Shown in pieces: positions 1 to 9,432 of a DNA stretch of 64,000 nt. The stretch's first letter is position 1; each line of letters opens with the position of its first letter. The stretch spans positions 1 to 64,000 of the forward strand of contig CAIOCZ010000028.1 in assembly GCA_903856805.1 (NCBI GenBank), read 5' to 3'. This DNA is from an uncultured cyanobacterium (lineage in GTDB: Bacteria; Cyanobacteriota; Cyanobacteriia; PCC-6307; Cyanobiaceae). The notes beneath the pieces are model-generated. The model saw only the letters and a program-made list of their open reading frames with translations, was not told where the DNA came from and ran no database searches. The position numbers were made by a program, and so were the translations under genes.

Positions 1-657
1 CGGCGAGGGGGGCAACTGGTCCCAGCGGGCCAGCACATCGGCGCGATAGCCGTACATCCCCACGTGACCCCAGTAGGGGGCATGGGCGTGCCACTGGTCG
101 GGATGGACGTCGCGCACGTGGGGAACGGCGGACCGGGAAAAGTACAACGCCCGCCCATCGGCGCTCAGCAGCGTCTTGACCACGTTGGGGTTGTGCACAG
201 TGTCAGCCGCCAGTCGATAGACCGGGGTCAACACCTCCGGTCGGGGGAGCCGCTGGCCGAATTCGGTTGCCATGGCCTCGATCACCGCCGGGTCGATGAA
301 GGGTTGGTCGCCCTGCACATTGATGATCAGCGTGTCCTGAGCAGATCCCCCCCCCAGGGTCAGCAACGGCTCCACCACCGAGGCGATCCGCTGGCTGCCG
401 GAGGTGCAGGCGGGGCTGGTGGCCAGGGCCGGAAAGCCCCACCGTTCCGCCTCCGCCATCAGTTGGTCGCTGTCGGTGCAGAGCACCACGGCGGCCAGGC
501 CGGTGGCGCGGCGGCAGCGCTCCAGCACCCGCCGCAGCATCGGTTGGCCGCCAATGTCCGCCATCACCTTGCCCGGCAGCCGGGACGATTCCAGCCGGGC
601 GGGCACCGCCACGACCGTGGCCATCGGGGCCATCGGGGCCGGGGAGCCGCTGGACAT
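1..657 (-). CDS. kdsB: 3-deoxy-manno-octulosonate cytidylyltransferase, partial at the window edge
   Basis: Reverse-strand translation from CAT at 655-657 gives MSSGSPAPMAPMATVVAVPARLESSRLPGKVMADIGGQPMLRRVLERCRRA...LIINVQGDQPFIDPAVIEAMA, typical of KdsB; open at the left edge. Confidence 0.9.
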   Translation of the reverse strand, partial: MSSGSPAPMAPMATVVAVPARLESSRLPGKVMADIGGQPMLRRVLERCRRATGLAAVVLCTDSDQLMAEAERWGFPALATSPACTSGSQRIASVVEPLLTLGGGSAQDTLIINVQGDQPFIDPAVIEAMATEFGQRLPRPEVLTPVYRLAADTVHNPNVVKTLLSADGRALYFSRSAVPHVRDVHPDQWHAHAPYWGHVGMYGYRADVLARWDQLPPSP

Positions 658-727
658 GGTTGGACTGCCTCAGGGGCGGAGGCTATCGCCTGGCCCCCGG
701 TAGGGCGGCGCTGGGCGGCCAGGGACA

Positions 728-1348
728 ATGGCACCTCCCTCCTGCCGCCACGCCCGGCCCGTGCCGCCCCCCGTCCCTTCCCTTCCCGCCCGCTGCTGGC
801 GGCGCTGGCGCTGGTGGCGGCTGCGGAGCCGCCTGGCCCAGGTGCGCCTGCTGGTGCTGGATGTGGATGGGGTGCTCACCGATGGCGGCCTTTGGTACGG
901 CGCCGAGGGGGAGGTGTTCAAGCGCTTTGACGTGCGCGATGGGATGGGGATCCGTCTGCTCCAGCAGGCCGGCCTGGAGGTGGCCTTCCTGAGCGGCGGT
1001 CGGGGCGGCGCCACGGAACGGCGGGCGGCCCATCTGGGGATTCGCCATTGCCTGGTGGGGGCCAGCGACAAGCCCGCCGCCCTGGGCCGGCTGGCCACCA
1101 CCCTGCAGCTCGAGGCGGCGGCGATCGCCTTCGTCGGCGACGACCTCAACGATCTGGCCGTCCGCGGCCAGGTGGGGCTGCTGGTGGCCACCGCCGATGG
1201 GGCCCCGGCCCTGCGGCGTCAGGCCGACCTGGTGCTGACCCGCCCCGGGGGCGATGGGGCGGTGCGGGAGCTGGCGGAGCGGCTGCTGCAGCCCACCCCC
1301 TTCTGGCGCGAGCTCAGCGCCAAGGGCTGGCGCGATCGCAACGATTGA
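728..1348 (+). CDS. kdsC: KdsC-like HAD phosphatase (KDO-8-phosphate phosphatase)
   Basis: RLLVLDVDGVLTDGGLWYGAEGEVFKRFDVRDGMGIRLLQQAGLEVAFLSGG; located between kdsB and kdsA. Confidence 0.85.
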   Translation: MAPPSCRHARPVPPPVPSLPARCWRRWRWWRLRSRLAQVRLLVLDVDGVLTDGGLWYGAEGEVFKRFDVRDGMGIRLLQQAGLEVAFLSGGRGGATERRAAHLGIRHCLVGASDKPAALGRLATTLQLEAAAIAFVGDDLNDLAVRGQVGLLVATADGAPALRRQADLVLTRPGGDGAVRELAERLLQPTPFWRELSAKGWRDRND

Positions 1349-1383
1349 CAGCCCAGCCCAGCCCAGCCCAGTCCGGCGTCGTG

Positions 1384-2091
1384 TCAGCTCCAGAGTTTGT
1401 GGGCGTCGTCGCGGGCGCCGAACCACTCCGCCGCCAGGGGGCCGCCCATGGTGCGCTGATCGGGGAACCAGGGGCCCCCCAGGGTCCAGTGCAGCAGCAG
1501 GGGACCACCGTCTGCCACGGCCGCTGGGGCCGGCTGCACATCCACCAGATGGTTCCAGCGGTGGGTGAGGGCGCCGACCTCGTGATCTCCCGCCAGCCAG
1601 TGGAAGCGATGCAGCTCCAGCCCGGAGGCCTCGTTCACATACTCGGGGGTGAGGGCCGTGCAGCGTTCACTGTTGAACAGCATCAGCGAGCTCCAGTTCT
1701 TTTTGGGGTAGGCGCTTTGGGTTTCTCCCAGGAACTTCACCGTTTCCGTGGGGATGTGGTCGTGCTGGACGCAGAGCAGGGCGTAGCGCTCATCCCGCTC
1801 GGCCCAGAGGGTGGCGATATCGCCGCGGCAGAGCATGTCGCAGTCCATGAAGATCGCCCAACCGCGGTAGTTCATCAGCCGCGGCACCAGGAAGCGGCTG
1901 AAGGAAAAGGCGGTGCTCTGGAGCGGGTTCCGGGCACGGGTGTAGAGCCCCTGGGCCTCCAGCTGGGGGGTGACCAGGGGGGTGATCGCCAGCGGCATCG
2001 AACTGTGCTGGTAAAGGCTGTCGATCAGGACGTTGGTGGCGGCCCGCTCCCGTGGGTCGTACCCGATGAAGATGGGAATCGGCTGAACCAT
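1384..2091 (-). CDS. glycosyltransferase (GT8-like nucleotide-diphospho-sugar transferase)
   Basis: ORF 1384..2163; likely start [50 protein letters not shown] carries a DxD-like motif. Confidence 0.65.
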   Translation of the reverse strand: MVQPIPIFIGYDPRERAATNVLIDSLYQHSSMPLAITPLVTPQLEAQGLYTRARNPLQSTAFSFSRFLVPRLMNYRGWAIFMDCDMLCRGDIATLWAERDERYALLCVQHDHIPTETVKFLGETQSAYPKKNWSSLMLFNSERCTALTPEYVNEASGLELHRFHWLAGDHEVGALTHRWNHLVDVQPAPAAVADGGPLLLHWTLGGPWFPDQRTMGGPLAAEWFGARDDAHKLWS

Positions 2092-2174
2092 GGCGGGGGA
2101 CGTCGTCTCCGCCATGCTGGCCCTTGGCCCGGTCGGCGCCTCCCGACCCGATCTGCTCGTCACACCTCTCCACC

Positions 2175-2984
2175 ATGAGCCTCACCCTGATTGCCGGCCC
2201 CTGTGTGATCGAGAGTCCTGAGCTGGCGTTCACGGTGGCTGAGCGGGTGCAGGCGATCACGGAGCGGCTGGGCATCACCTATGTGTTCAAGGCCAGTTTC
2301 GACAAGGCCAACCGCAGCTCCGGGGGCTCGTTCCGGGGCCCGGGGGCGCAGGAGGGTCTGGCGGTGTTGGCCGAGGTGAAGCGGCGTTTTGGCCTGAGGG
2401 TGCTCACCGATATCCACGAGAGCCAGCAGGCCGCCCCGGTGGCCGCCGTGGTGGACGTGCTCCAGATTCCCGCCTTCCTCTGCCGTCAGACCGACCTGCT
2501 GCTGGCTGCCGCCGCCGCCGTGAAGGGCACCGACCGCATCATCAATGTGAAAAAGGGCCAGTTTCTGGCCCCCTGGGACATGGCTCAGGTGGTGAAGAAG
2601 CTGCGCGATGCCGGCGTGGACAATCTCTGGATCACCGAGCGCGGCACCAGCTTCGGCTACAACACCCTGGTGGTGGACTACCGCAGCCTGCCCCAGCTGC
2701 AGGCGCTCGGGTGTCCTGTGATTTTTGATGCCACCCACTCGGTGCAGCAACCGGGCGGCCAGGGCACCAGCACCGGCGGTCAGCGGGAGTTCGTGGCGCC
2801 CCTGGCCCGGGCGGCGGTGGCTGTGGGGGTGGAGGGTCTGTTCATGGAGGTCCATCCCGATCCGGACCGGGCCCTCAGCGACGGCCCCAACATGGTGCCG
2901 CTGCACCGCCTGGAACCGCTGCTGGAGCAGCTGCTCACCCTCTATGCCGCCGTGGCCGGCGGTGTCTGCCCCAGCAGCCTCTGA
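2175..2984 (+). CDS. kdsA: 3-deoxy-8-phosphooctulonate synthase
   Basis: [19 protein letters not shown]...[22 protein letters not shown]...[12 protein letters not shown]; canonical KdsA. Confidence 0.95.
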   Translation: MSLTLIAGPCVIESPELAFTVAERVQAITERLGITYVFKASFDKANRSSGGSFRGPGAQEGLAVLAEVKRRFGLRVLTDIHESQQAAPVAAVVDVLQIPAFLCRQTDLLLAAAAAVKGTDRIINVKKGQFLAPWDMAQVVKKLRDAGVDNLWITERGTSFGYNTLVVDYRSLPQLQALGCPVIFDATHSVQQPGGQGTSTGGQREFVAPLARAAVAVGVEGLFMEVHPDPDRALSDGPNMVPLHRLEPLLEQLLTLYAAVAGGVCPSSL

Positions 2985-2989
2985 GCTCC

Positions 2990-4087
2990 ATGGCTGCCGT
3001 TTTCCCGATCGCTCCGCAGCGGCTGCGCGAGGCCCTGGGCTGGTGGCGCCGCGGCCTGGCCCGCCAACTCCTGGGACCACGGCTGGAGTGGCAGGAGTGG
3101 CAGGCCCTGGCCGCCTATCGCGGTTTGGTGCAACAGGCCTACGGCGCGCGGCCCTTCCATCCCGAGGTGAGCGCTGACCTCTGGTGGGAGGGCGGCTTCC
3201 GCAGCCCCCGGGGCCTGCGGCCCTTTTTCACGCCGGCCCGCCGTGAGCGGGAGCCCTCCTCCCATCACTACGGCCATGACGTCCTGCTGAAGCGGCACGC
3301 TGGCCTCCCCTTGGTGGGCCCCCCGTTGCCCCTGCTCCTGGAACACGGACTCAAGGTGGCGCCGAGTTCGGAGTTCGAGCCGCCCCGTTCCTGGTCGCGG
3401 GGCTATCTCTGCATGGGGCCCCTGCGGGCCCGTTGGCTGCGGGAGCGCCATGGCGGCCAGGCCACGCCGATCGGCCCCTGGATCCACTACGCCCAACCGT
3501 TGCTGGATCCCGCCGCCCTGGCGGAGTTGCGGGCCTCCCTGGGACCCACCCTGCTGGTGCTGTTGGCCCACAGCTGGGATCGGGTGGAGCGACGGATGGA
3601 TCTGGGGGCCTGCGTGGCGGCGGTGGCGGAGCTCGCGGCCAGCCACGGCTACCGGCAGGTGATCTGGTTACGGCATTGGCAGGATCCACCGCTGCAGGCG
3701 CACCTGCCGCCCCACTGGATCGTGGCCTGCAATGGCCATCGGGCTAATCCCTGGTTCCTGGATGGGCTGCGCACCCTGCTGGAGCTGGCCGATGGGCTGG
3801 CCAGCAACGCCTTCGGCACCCACCTGGGCTATGCCGTCGCGATGGAGCGCCGCCTCCATTGGCTCGATCAGGAGGCCGAGCAGGACCTGGCGCGGCTGCC
3901 TCCGGAGCGGGCCCGGCTTGAGGCCCTGGAGTGGGCGGAACGGCAACGGCTCAGCCAGGAGTTGCGCCAGCGGCTGGACGCTGATCCCGCCGTGGCCAAG
4001 GAGGCGGTGCGGGAGCTGCTCGATCCCTACTGGGGCCTGGGCCTCACCCGCACCCCGGCGGAACTGCGCCAGCTGCTCAAGCCTTGA
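2990..4087 (+). CDS. hypothetical protein in polysaccharide locus
   Basis: 365-aa ORF starting 5 nt after kdsA; no confidently recognised domain. Confidence 0.6.
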   Translation: MAAVFPIAPQRLREALGWWRRGLARQLLGPRLEWQEWQALAAYRGLVQQAYGARPFHPEVSADLWWEGGFRSPRGLRPFFTPARREREPSSHHYGHDVLLKRHAGLPLVGPPLPLLLEHGLKVAPSSEFEPPRSWSRGYLCMGPLRARWLRERHGGQATPIGPWIHYAQPLLDPAALAELRASLGPTLLVLLAHSWDRVERRMDLGACVAAVAELAASHGYRQVIWLRHWQDPPLQAHLPPHWIVACNGHRANPWFLDGLRTLLELADGLASNAFGTHLGYAVAMERRLHWLDQEAEQDLARLPPERARLEALEWAERQRLSQELRQRLDADPAVAKEAVRELLDPYWGLGLTRTPAELRQLLKP

Positions 4088-4105
4088 GCGGCCGGCCGAC
4101 CATCC

Positions 4106-4957
4106 TTAAAGCAGGCCGTTGGAATACACCAGGCGCCGGTTCATCGCCCGCACTGGGGGCAGTTCGGCCGCCAGGCCGATGCCCCGTTGATCGGCGGCCA
4201 GCCAGGTTCCGTCGTAGCGGATGGCGGCACACTTCTCGGCATCGAAGCGCAGCCGATTGCCCGCCAGGATGTGGCTGTTGCTGGCCTGCCCTGGGGTGAG
4301 CATCGCCGGGGCGAAGGGGAGGTCAAGCCAGGAGCAGAGCCGGGTCAGGGCGGCCGTGGGGGCCAGCGCCAGTTCCTCGTAGCCCAGGAGAAAGATCGGC
4401 CGCCCGGAACTCCGCAGGGCTGTTTCGAGGCGCCGGTTGGTGTGCAGCCAGCGGGCCAGGCAGCGCCAGCGGCGCCGCTTCCCCTCCCCCCGACTGCGGG
4501 AGTAGACCCAGGAGCGCACATCCCGCACCAGAAACAACAGGCGCACCTCCTGGCCGGCCAGGGACTGCCGGGGCAACTCCAGATCGGCCTGGTAGGAGTC
4601 CACAAGCCAGCGCACGGGGGCAGACTCAGGGGTTGGGGAGCGTTGCTCCACCTGCTTCACCAGCCGCGCCAGCTTGGCGGCGAGGGGTTGGTCGTCGTTG
4701 TCGGGTAACCAGGTGAGCAGGGGACCCCAGACCGGGCACTGGGCCGCCGTCTTGCCGCAGGTGCACAGCCGGCTGTGGCGCAACTCCCCCCGCAGCTGGG
4801 CTGGCCCTCGCCCCTCCTCGCCGGGCGCAGGGCGCGTCAGGATCCGCACCGCTTCGCCCAGGCCAACCACTTGGGGATGGGCCCCCAAGGCCAGATCCAG
4901 GATGGTGCTGCCGCTGTGGCCCAGGCCCCGGATCAGCAGCAGGCCAGGGGGTGTCAT
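4106..4957 (-). CDS. sulfotransferase-like protein
   Basis: LLIRGLGHSGSTILDLALGAHPQVVGLGE resembles the PAPS-binding P-loop of sulfotransferases. Confidence 0.65.
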   Translation of the reverse strand: MTPPGLLLIRGLGHSGSTILDLALGAHPQVVGLGEAVRILTRPAPGEEGRGPAQLRGELRHSRLCTCGKTAAQCPVWGPLLTWLPDNDDQPLAAKLARLVKQVEQRSPTPESAPVRWLVDSYQADLELPRQSLAGQEVRLLFLVRDVRSWVYSRSRGEGKRRRWRCLARWLHTNRRLETALRSSGRPIFLLGYEELALAPTAALTRLCSWLDLPFAPAMLTPGQASNSHILAGNRLRFDAEKCAAIRYDGTWLAADQRGIGLAAELPPVRAMNRRLVYSNGLL

Positions 4958-7365
4958 CAGGAGGACGGCCCCTCGAGGGGTTCGATTGGTGCCAGCCGCG
5001 GGTCCAGGATCTTGGGCCCCATGCCGGGAAATTTGACGGCGATCGACACTTTCTCCCCTGAGCCGAACAGATGGGTGACCGTGCCTTCACCGAAGCTGAC
5101 GTGCCGCAGCCAGTCCCCCACGGCCCAGGGGCGGCTGGCGGCGCGGCGACGCACGGCGTTGGCCGGCGCTCCCGCCGCCCCACCCGCCATCACCTGGCGG
5201 CTTTCAACCCGGTCCACCCGGGTCAGGCGCTCCAGCCGCTGCTCGCGGCGCAGGGCGGCACCGCCGGTGCGGGGCACATCGCCCTGCAGCAGCGCTTCCG
5301 GCAGCTCCGAGAGAAACACCGAGGGCACCGCCGGTTCCCGCATTCCCCCCCAGAGGCGTCGTTCGCTGGCATGGGAGAGGAACAACCGCTCCTTGGCCCG
5401 GGTGAGGCCCACGTAGCAGAGCCGCCGCTCTTCCTCCAGGGAGGCTGGATCATCGAGGGAGCGGTAGCTGGGGAACAGGCCCTGTTCCATTCCCACCAGG
5501 AACACCACCGGAAACTCCAGTCCTTTGCTGGCGTGCAGGGTCATCAGGGTGACCCGGTCCTGGTCCGTGTCCTTGCTGTCGGCGTCGCTGGCCAGGGCGG
5601 CGGAGGCGAGGAACTCCTCCAGGTTGCCCTCCTCGTTCTCCTCCTGGTATTGCAGGGCCGCATTGACCAGTTCGTTGAGGTTGCGGCGCCGGTCCTCGGC
5701 CTCGTCGCTGCCATCGGCGATCAGTTCAGCCAGATAACCGCTCTGCTCCATCACCCGTTGCACCAATTCCGAGGGGGGGGCGTCCGTGAGACGGCGTTGG
5801 AGATCACTGAGCAATTCGTGGAACTGCAGCAGCCCCCGTGCCGATCGGCCCCCGAGGGAGCGCACCGCTTCGGGATCGCTCACCACCTCCCAGAGTGGGA
5901 CTCCTAGCTGGTTGGCGGCATCGGTGATCCGTTCAATCGTGGTCTTGCCGATGCCCCGGCGCGGCACGTTTAACACCCGCAGCAGGCTCACGGTGTCGGC
6001 GGGATTCACCAGCAGCCGCAGGTAGGCGAGCATGTCTTTGATTTCGCGCCGGTCGTAGAAGCGCAGCCCCCCCACCACGATGTAAGGAATCCCCCAGCGC
6101 ACCAGCGCCTCTTCCATCGCCCGGCTCTGGGCGTTGGTGCGGTAAAGCACCGCCATGTCCCCCCAGCGCAGTTCGTCGTGGGCGGCCTTGAGCATGCGCA
6201 TGCGATGCACCACCGCCTCCGCTTCGGCGATTTCGTCATCGCAGCGGGTGAGGCTGATCGGCTCGCCCTCGCCGCGGGTGGGCCGCAGCACCTTGTCGAT
6301 CCGTTCGCTGTTGTGGGCGATCAGGGCATTGGCGGCCTCGAGGATGGTGGCGGTGGAGCGGTAGTTCTCCTCCAGCTTCACCATCGTGCGGGTGACGTCG
6401 TCGGGGGCGCGGTCGCCGAAGTCGTCCTGGAAGCCCATCAGGATGGTGAAATCGGCGGCCCGGAAGCTGTAGATGCTCTGGTCCGCATCGCCCACCACGA
6501 AGACGGAGCGGCCGTTCCAGTCCTGGAAGTCGGCCGGATCCCGGCCATCGGTCACCAACAGTTTGATCAGGTCGTATTGGGTGCGGTTGGTGTCCTGGTA
6601 TTCATCCACCAGCACATGACAGAAGCGCCGGTGCCAGTAATGGCGCACCTGATCGTTCTGCCGCAGCAATTGCACGGGGAGCAACAGCAGGTCGTCGAAG
6701 TCGAGGGCGTTGTTGGCGGCTAGGGCGCGGCGATAGAGCCGATAGGCCTCGGCGAGCTTGCGCTCCCGCTGGCCCTCGGCGTTGGTCTCCATCTGGTCCG
6801 GCAGCCAACCCTGGTTCTTGGCATTACTGATGGCCCAGCGCACTTTCTTGGGTTCGAAGCGCTTGGGATCCAGTCCAAGGTCCTGGGTGACGATCTCCTT
6901 CACCAAGGATTGGGCATCGCTCTCGTCGTAGATCGAAAACTGTTTGGTCCAGCTCAATCCATCCGGATCCTTGTACTTATCGATGTCGAAGCGCAGCAGG
7001 CGCGCGAACAGCGCATGGAAGGTGCCGATCCAAAGCTCCTTGATCACGTCGCGGTAGATCCGGCTGCGCAGTTGGCGCTGTTCCAGCGGGGGCAGGGTGC
7101 TCCAGGGTTGGCCGAACTGGGTCTGGGCGAGCTTCTGGGCCAGCAACAGCTCCAGGCGCTCCTTCATCTCCCGCGCCGCCTTGTTGGTGAAGGTGACGGC
7201 GAGCAGCTGGCCCGGATCGGCACCGTGCTCGCCGATCAGGTGGGCGATGCGGTGGGTGAGGGCCCGGGTTTTGCCGCTGCCGGCCCCCGCCACCACCAGC
7301 AGCGGGCCGGTGTGGTGGTCCACTGCCCGGCGTTGGGCATCGTTCAGACCAGCGAGGAAGCTCAA
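4957..7365 (-). CDS. pcrA: UvrD/PcrA-family ATP-dependent DNA helicase
   Basis: LNDAQRRAVDHHTGPLLVVAGAGSGKTRALTHRIAHLI (Walker A), VLVDEYQDTNRTQY, VFVVGDADQSIYSFRAAD, VTLMTLHASKGLEFPVVFLVGMEQGLFP. Confidence 0.95.
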   Translation of the reverse strand: MSFLAGLNDAQRRAVDHHTGPLLVVAGAGSGKTRALTHRIAHLIGEHGADPGQLLAVTFTNKAAREMKERLELLLAQKLAQTQFGQPWSTLPPLEQRQLRSRIYRDVIKELWIGTFHALFARLLRFDIDKYKDPDGLSWTKQFSIYDESDAQSLVKEIVTQDLGLDPKRFEPKKVRWAISNAKNQGWLPDQMETNAEGQRERKLAEAYRLYRRALAANNALDFDDLLLLPVQLLRQNDQVRHYWHRRFCHVLVDEYQDTNRTQYDLIKLLVTDGRDPADFQDWNGRSVFVVGDADQSIYSFRAADFTILMGFQDDFGDRAPDDVTRTMVKLEENYRSTATILEAANALIAHNSERIDKVLRPTRGEGEPISLTRCDDEIAEAEAVVHRMRMLKAAHDELRWGDMAVLYRTNAQSRAMEEALVRWGIPYIVVGGLRFYDRREIKDMLAYLRLLVNPADTVSLLRVLNVPRRGIGKTTIERITDAANQLGVPLWEVVSDPEAVRSLGGRSARGLLQFHELLSDLQRRLTDAPPSELVQRVMEQSGYLAELIADGSDEAEDRRRNLNELVNAALQYQEENEEGNLEEFLASAALASDADSKDTDQDRVTLMTLHASKGLEFPVVFLVGMEQGLFPSYRSLDDPASLEEERRLCYVGLTRAKERLFLSHASERRLWGGMREPAVPSVFLSELPEALLQGDVPRTGGAALRREQRLERLTRVDRVESRQVMAGGAAGAPANAVRRRAASRPWAVGDWLRHVSFGEGTVTHLFGSGEKVSIAVKFPGMGPKILDPRLAPIEPLEGPSS

Positions 7366-7529
7366 GGGTGGAACCGTCGGGGCCGCAGGCGGAACGCCGC
7401 TCCGACCCTAGGAGGACACCGTGGGGGCAGGTGCTTCAGCCCACGCCGGATGGGCGGTTGGCGTCCGTACAGTCCCGCCCTGTGGGCGGACTTCGGTCAG
7501 GGTCACACCAGCGCCTTTCGTCGTGATTA

Positions 7530-9074
7530 ATGTCCCAGGTCCCAGCGCATCCCGTTCAGCTCTGGCGGCAGCACCGCGGCTGGCTGCTGCTGTTCATGGC
7601 GTTGTTTCTTGCCACCCACGGGCAGGAGGTGATGAACCCCACCTTGAATGTGGATGACTGGGCCCTGGTGCTCGACCCCATCCATCAGGCCAGCCTGAGC
7701 CGCCCTGGCTGGGATCTGATCTACGGCGGCCTGTTCCAGGGCAGCTTCTCCCCCTCTGTCGGCTGGTTGCTGGCGGGCCTCAGTATCTATGCGTCGGCCC
7801 TGGCCGCCTCCGTGGTCCTGCCGGTGCTCACCCCGCCGTGGGTGTGTCTGTTGGCGCTGATCACGGCCAGCCACGCCTATCTCCTGGATCTTCTCAATTT
7901 CAGTTTCTGCATCGGCCTCTACCTGCTTCCGGCCCCCCTGTCCCTTGGGGGCGCCCTGCTGATGGGGTACTGGCGGGGGCCGCAGCGACCCCTGGCCTGG
8001 GGGGTGGGGGTGGCCCTGTTCGCTTTCGCGATGGCGATCTACCAGCCCACCGGTGTTGTCGGTCTCGGGGTGGTGGGGTTGGAGGCCCTGGCCCTGGCCT
8101 TCGGGCTGGGGGCCCGCCCGCCCCGGGCGGGATGGCGGGTGCTGGGCGGGGTGCTGGCGGGCGGCGGGGCCTATGCGCTCTGGGCCCGACTGATGATGGC
8201 CGGCCAGGTGGCCAACGAGCGCACCGGACTGGTGACCATGGCCCGGCTGCTGCGCAAGCTGCGCAAGGCGTCGGTGTTTCAGGAGGTGTACAGCACCGAT
8301 GTGCCGCTGGTGCCCCACCTCCCCCAACTGGTGTTGAGCCTCAGTTTCCTGGGGCTGCTGGTGCTGGCCACGGTCTGGCTGGGGCGGCAGCTTCAGGGCC
8401 GTGAGCGGCGTCGGCGGCTGGCGCTGCTTTGGTTGGGGGCGGGGGCCCTGACCCTGTTGCCCTTTGCCCTCTATTTCCTGCTCAAATCGGGGTTTCCGTC
8501 CCGGGCCTTTGCCCTCGGCAATTTCGGGATCGGGGCCGTGATGGTCACCATCCTGGCCAGCTGGCAGGCCTCCCCGGCCCCCGGCTCGCGGGGTGGATCG
8601 CGGGCTGCAGGGCGCTGGAGTCGGGCGGTGGTGGTTGGGCTCGCCCTGGTGGTGCTTTTGCCTCAGGCCATGGCCTTTTCCAAGGTGTGGGATCGGCAGG
8701 CCCTGTTGGCCCAACGCGATCAGGCCCTTGCCATGCAGATCCTGGCTGATGTGCACGGCCTGGCCCGAGCGGAGGGGCTCCCGACCCAGCGTTTCGTGGT
8801 GTACGGCAGCACCGGCCGCACCGAGTTGTTTCCCCATTGGAGCAGCGTTGGTCAGTCGGCCCTGGGGGAGAGCTGGGCGATCAAGGGCCTGTTCGCCAAC
8901 CTGCTCGGGGTCGAGGTCGAGCACCGCTCCCCCAAGGACCTCGCCGGCGCCGCGACCCTGCCGGCCTGCGCGGCCTATCCGGAGCCAGGGTCCCTTCGGC
9001 CCCTGGCCGATCGGGTGCTGGTCTGCCTGGAGGCCCATCCCGCCGGGAGCTCGGGCGAAAGGTCGCCCGGGTGA
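7530..9074 (+). CDS. polytopic membrane protein, GtrII-like glucosyltransferase
   Basis: Multiple TM segments; NPTLNVDDWALVLDP near the N-terminus resembles GtrII; convergent with gtrA/gtrB homologues. Confidence 0.65.
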   Translation: MSQVPAHPVQLWRQHRGWLLLFMALFLATHGQEVMNPTLNVDDWALVLDPIHQASLSRPGWDLIYGGLFQGSFSPSVGWLLAGLSIYASALAASVVLPVLTPPWVCLLALITASHAYLLDLLNFSFCIGLYLLPAPLSLGGALLMGYWRGPQRPLAWGVGVALFAFAMAIYQPTGVVGLGVVGLEALALAFGLGARPPRAGWRVLGGVLAGGGAYALWARLMMAGQVANERTGLVTMARLLRKLRKASVFQEVYSTDVPLVPHLPQLVLSLSFLGLLVLATVWLGRQLQGRERRRRLALLWLGAGALTLLPFALYFLLKSGFPSRAFALGNFGIGAVMVTILASWQASPAPGSRGGSRAAGRWSRAVVVGLALVVLLPQAMAFSKVWDRQALLAQRDQALAMQILADVHGLARAEGLPTQRFVVYGSTGRTELFPHWSSVGQSALGESWAIKGLFANLLGVEVEHRSPKDLAGAATLPACAAYPEPGSLRPLADRVLVCLEAHPAGSSGERSPG

Positions 9075-9432
9075 GCAGGAAGGAACACGCCGACCAGATG
9101 ACAAGACTGCCCAGTCCCACCACGGTGGCGCCCATCCCCAGCCGCTGGAGCCCATGGCTCATCAGAACGGTGACGGTCAGGCAGAGGGCCTGAATCATCC
9201 CGTAGCGCAGCAGCAGGCCAGAGCGGAACGGCACCCGGAAGCTCACTCGGCAGTGGAGGATGGCGTTGACCAGCAGGCAGAGGCCCCCCGCCAAGGCGAT
9301 GGCTGTGGTCACCTGGCCCGTGAGCCGCCAGCCCAGGGCATAGAGGCCCAGGTAGAGCAGTTCCCCCAGGGCTCCCACCACAAGGAAGCGAGGCAGGCTG
9401 CTGTCCGCCATTCGGCGTAGGTGGGCGTTCAT
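8881..9432 (-). CDS. GtrA-family membrane protein with a basic C-terminal extension
   Basis: PRFLVVGALGELLYLGLYALGWRLTGQVTTAIALAGGLCLLVNAILHCRVSFR; four predicted TM segments; overlaps the 3' end of the preceding + strand gene. Confidence 0.75.
   Translation of the reverse strand: MNAHLRRMADSSLPRFLVVGALGELLYLGLYALGWRLTGQVTTAIALAGGLCLLVNAILHCRVSFRVPFRSGLLLRYGMIQALCLTVTVLMSHGLQRLGMGATVVGLGSLVIWSACSFLLTRATFRPSSRRDGPPGRPAPDRPGAEGTLAPDRPRRPAGSRRRRGPWGSGARPRPRAGWRTGP

Noticed and set aside
64-930. 288-aa plus-strand ORF at window start
   Set aside because: Antisense to kdsB and out of frame with kdsC; Gly/Arg/His-rich.
7463-7491. Short dyad GTCCG..ACAG/CTGT..CGGAC between pcrA and the GtrII-like gene
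   Set aside because: Interrupted and short; insufficient to call a regulatory element or terminator.
7527-9155. 542-aa minus-strand ORF antisense to the GtrII-like gene
   Set aside because: Gln/His/Gly/Arg/Pro-rich composition typical of antisense frames in GC-rich DNA; the opposite strand encodes a convincing membrane protein.
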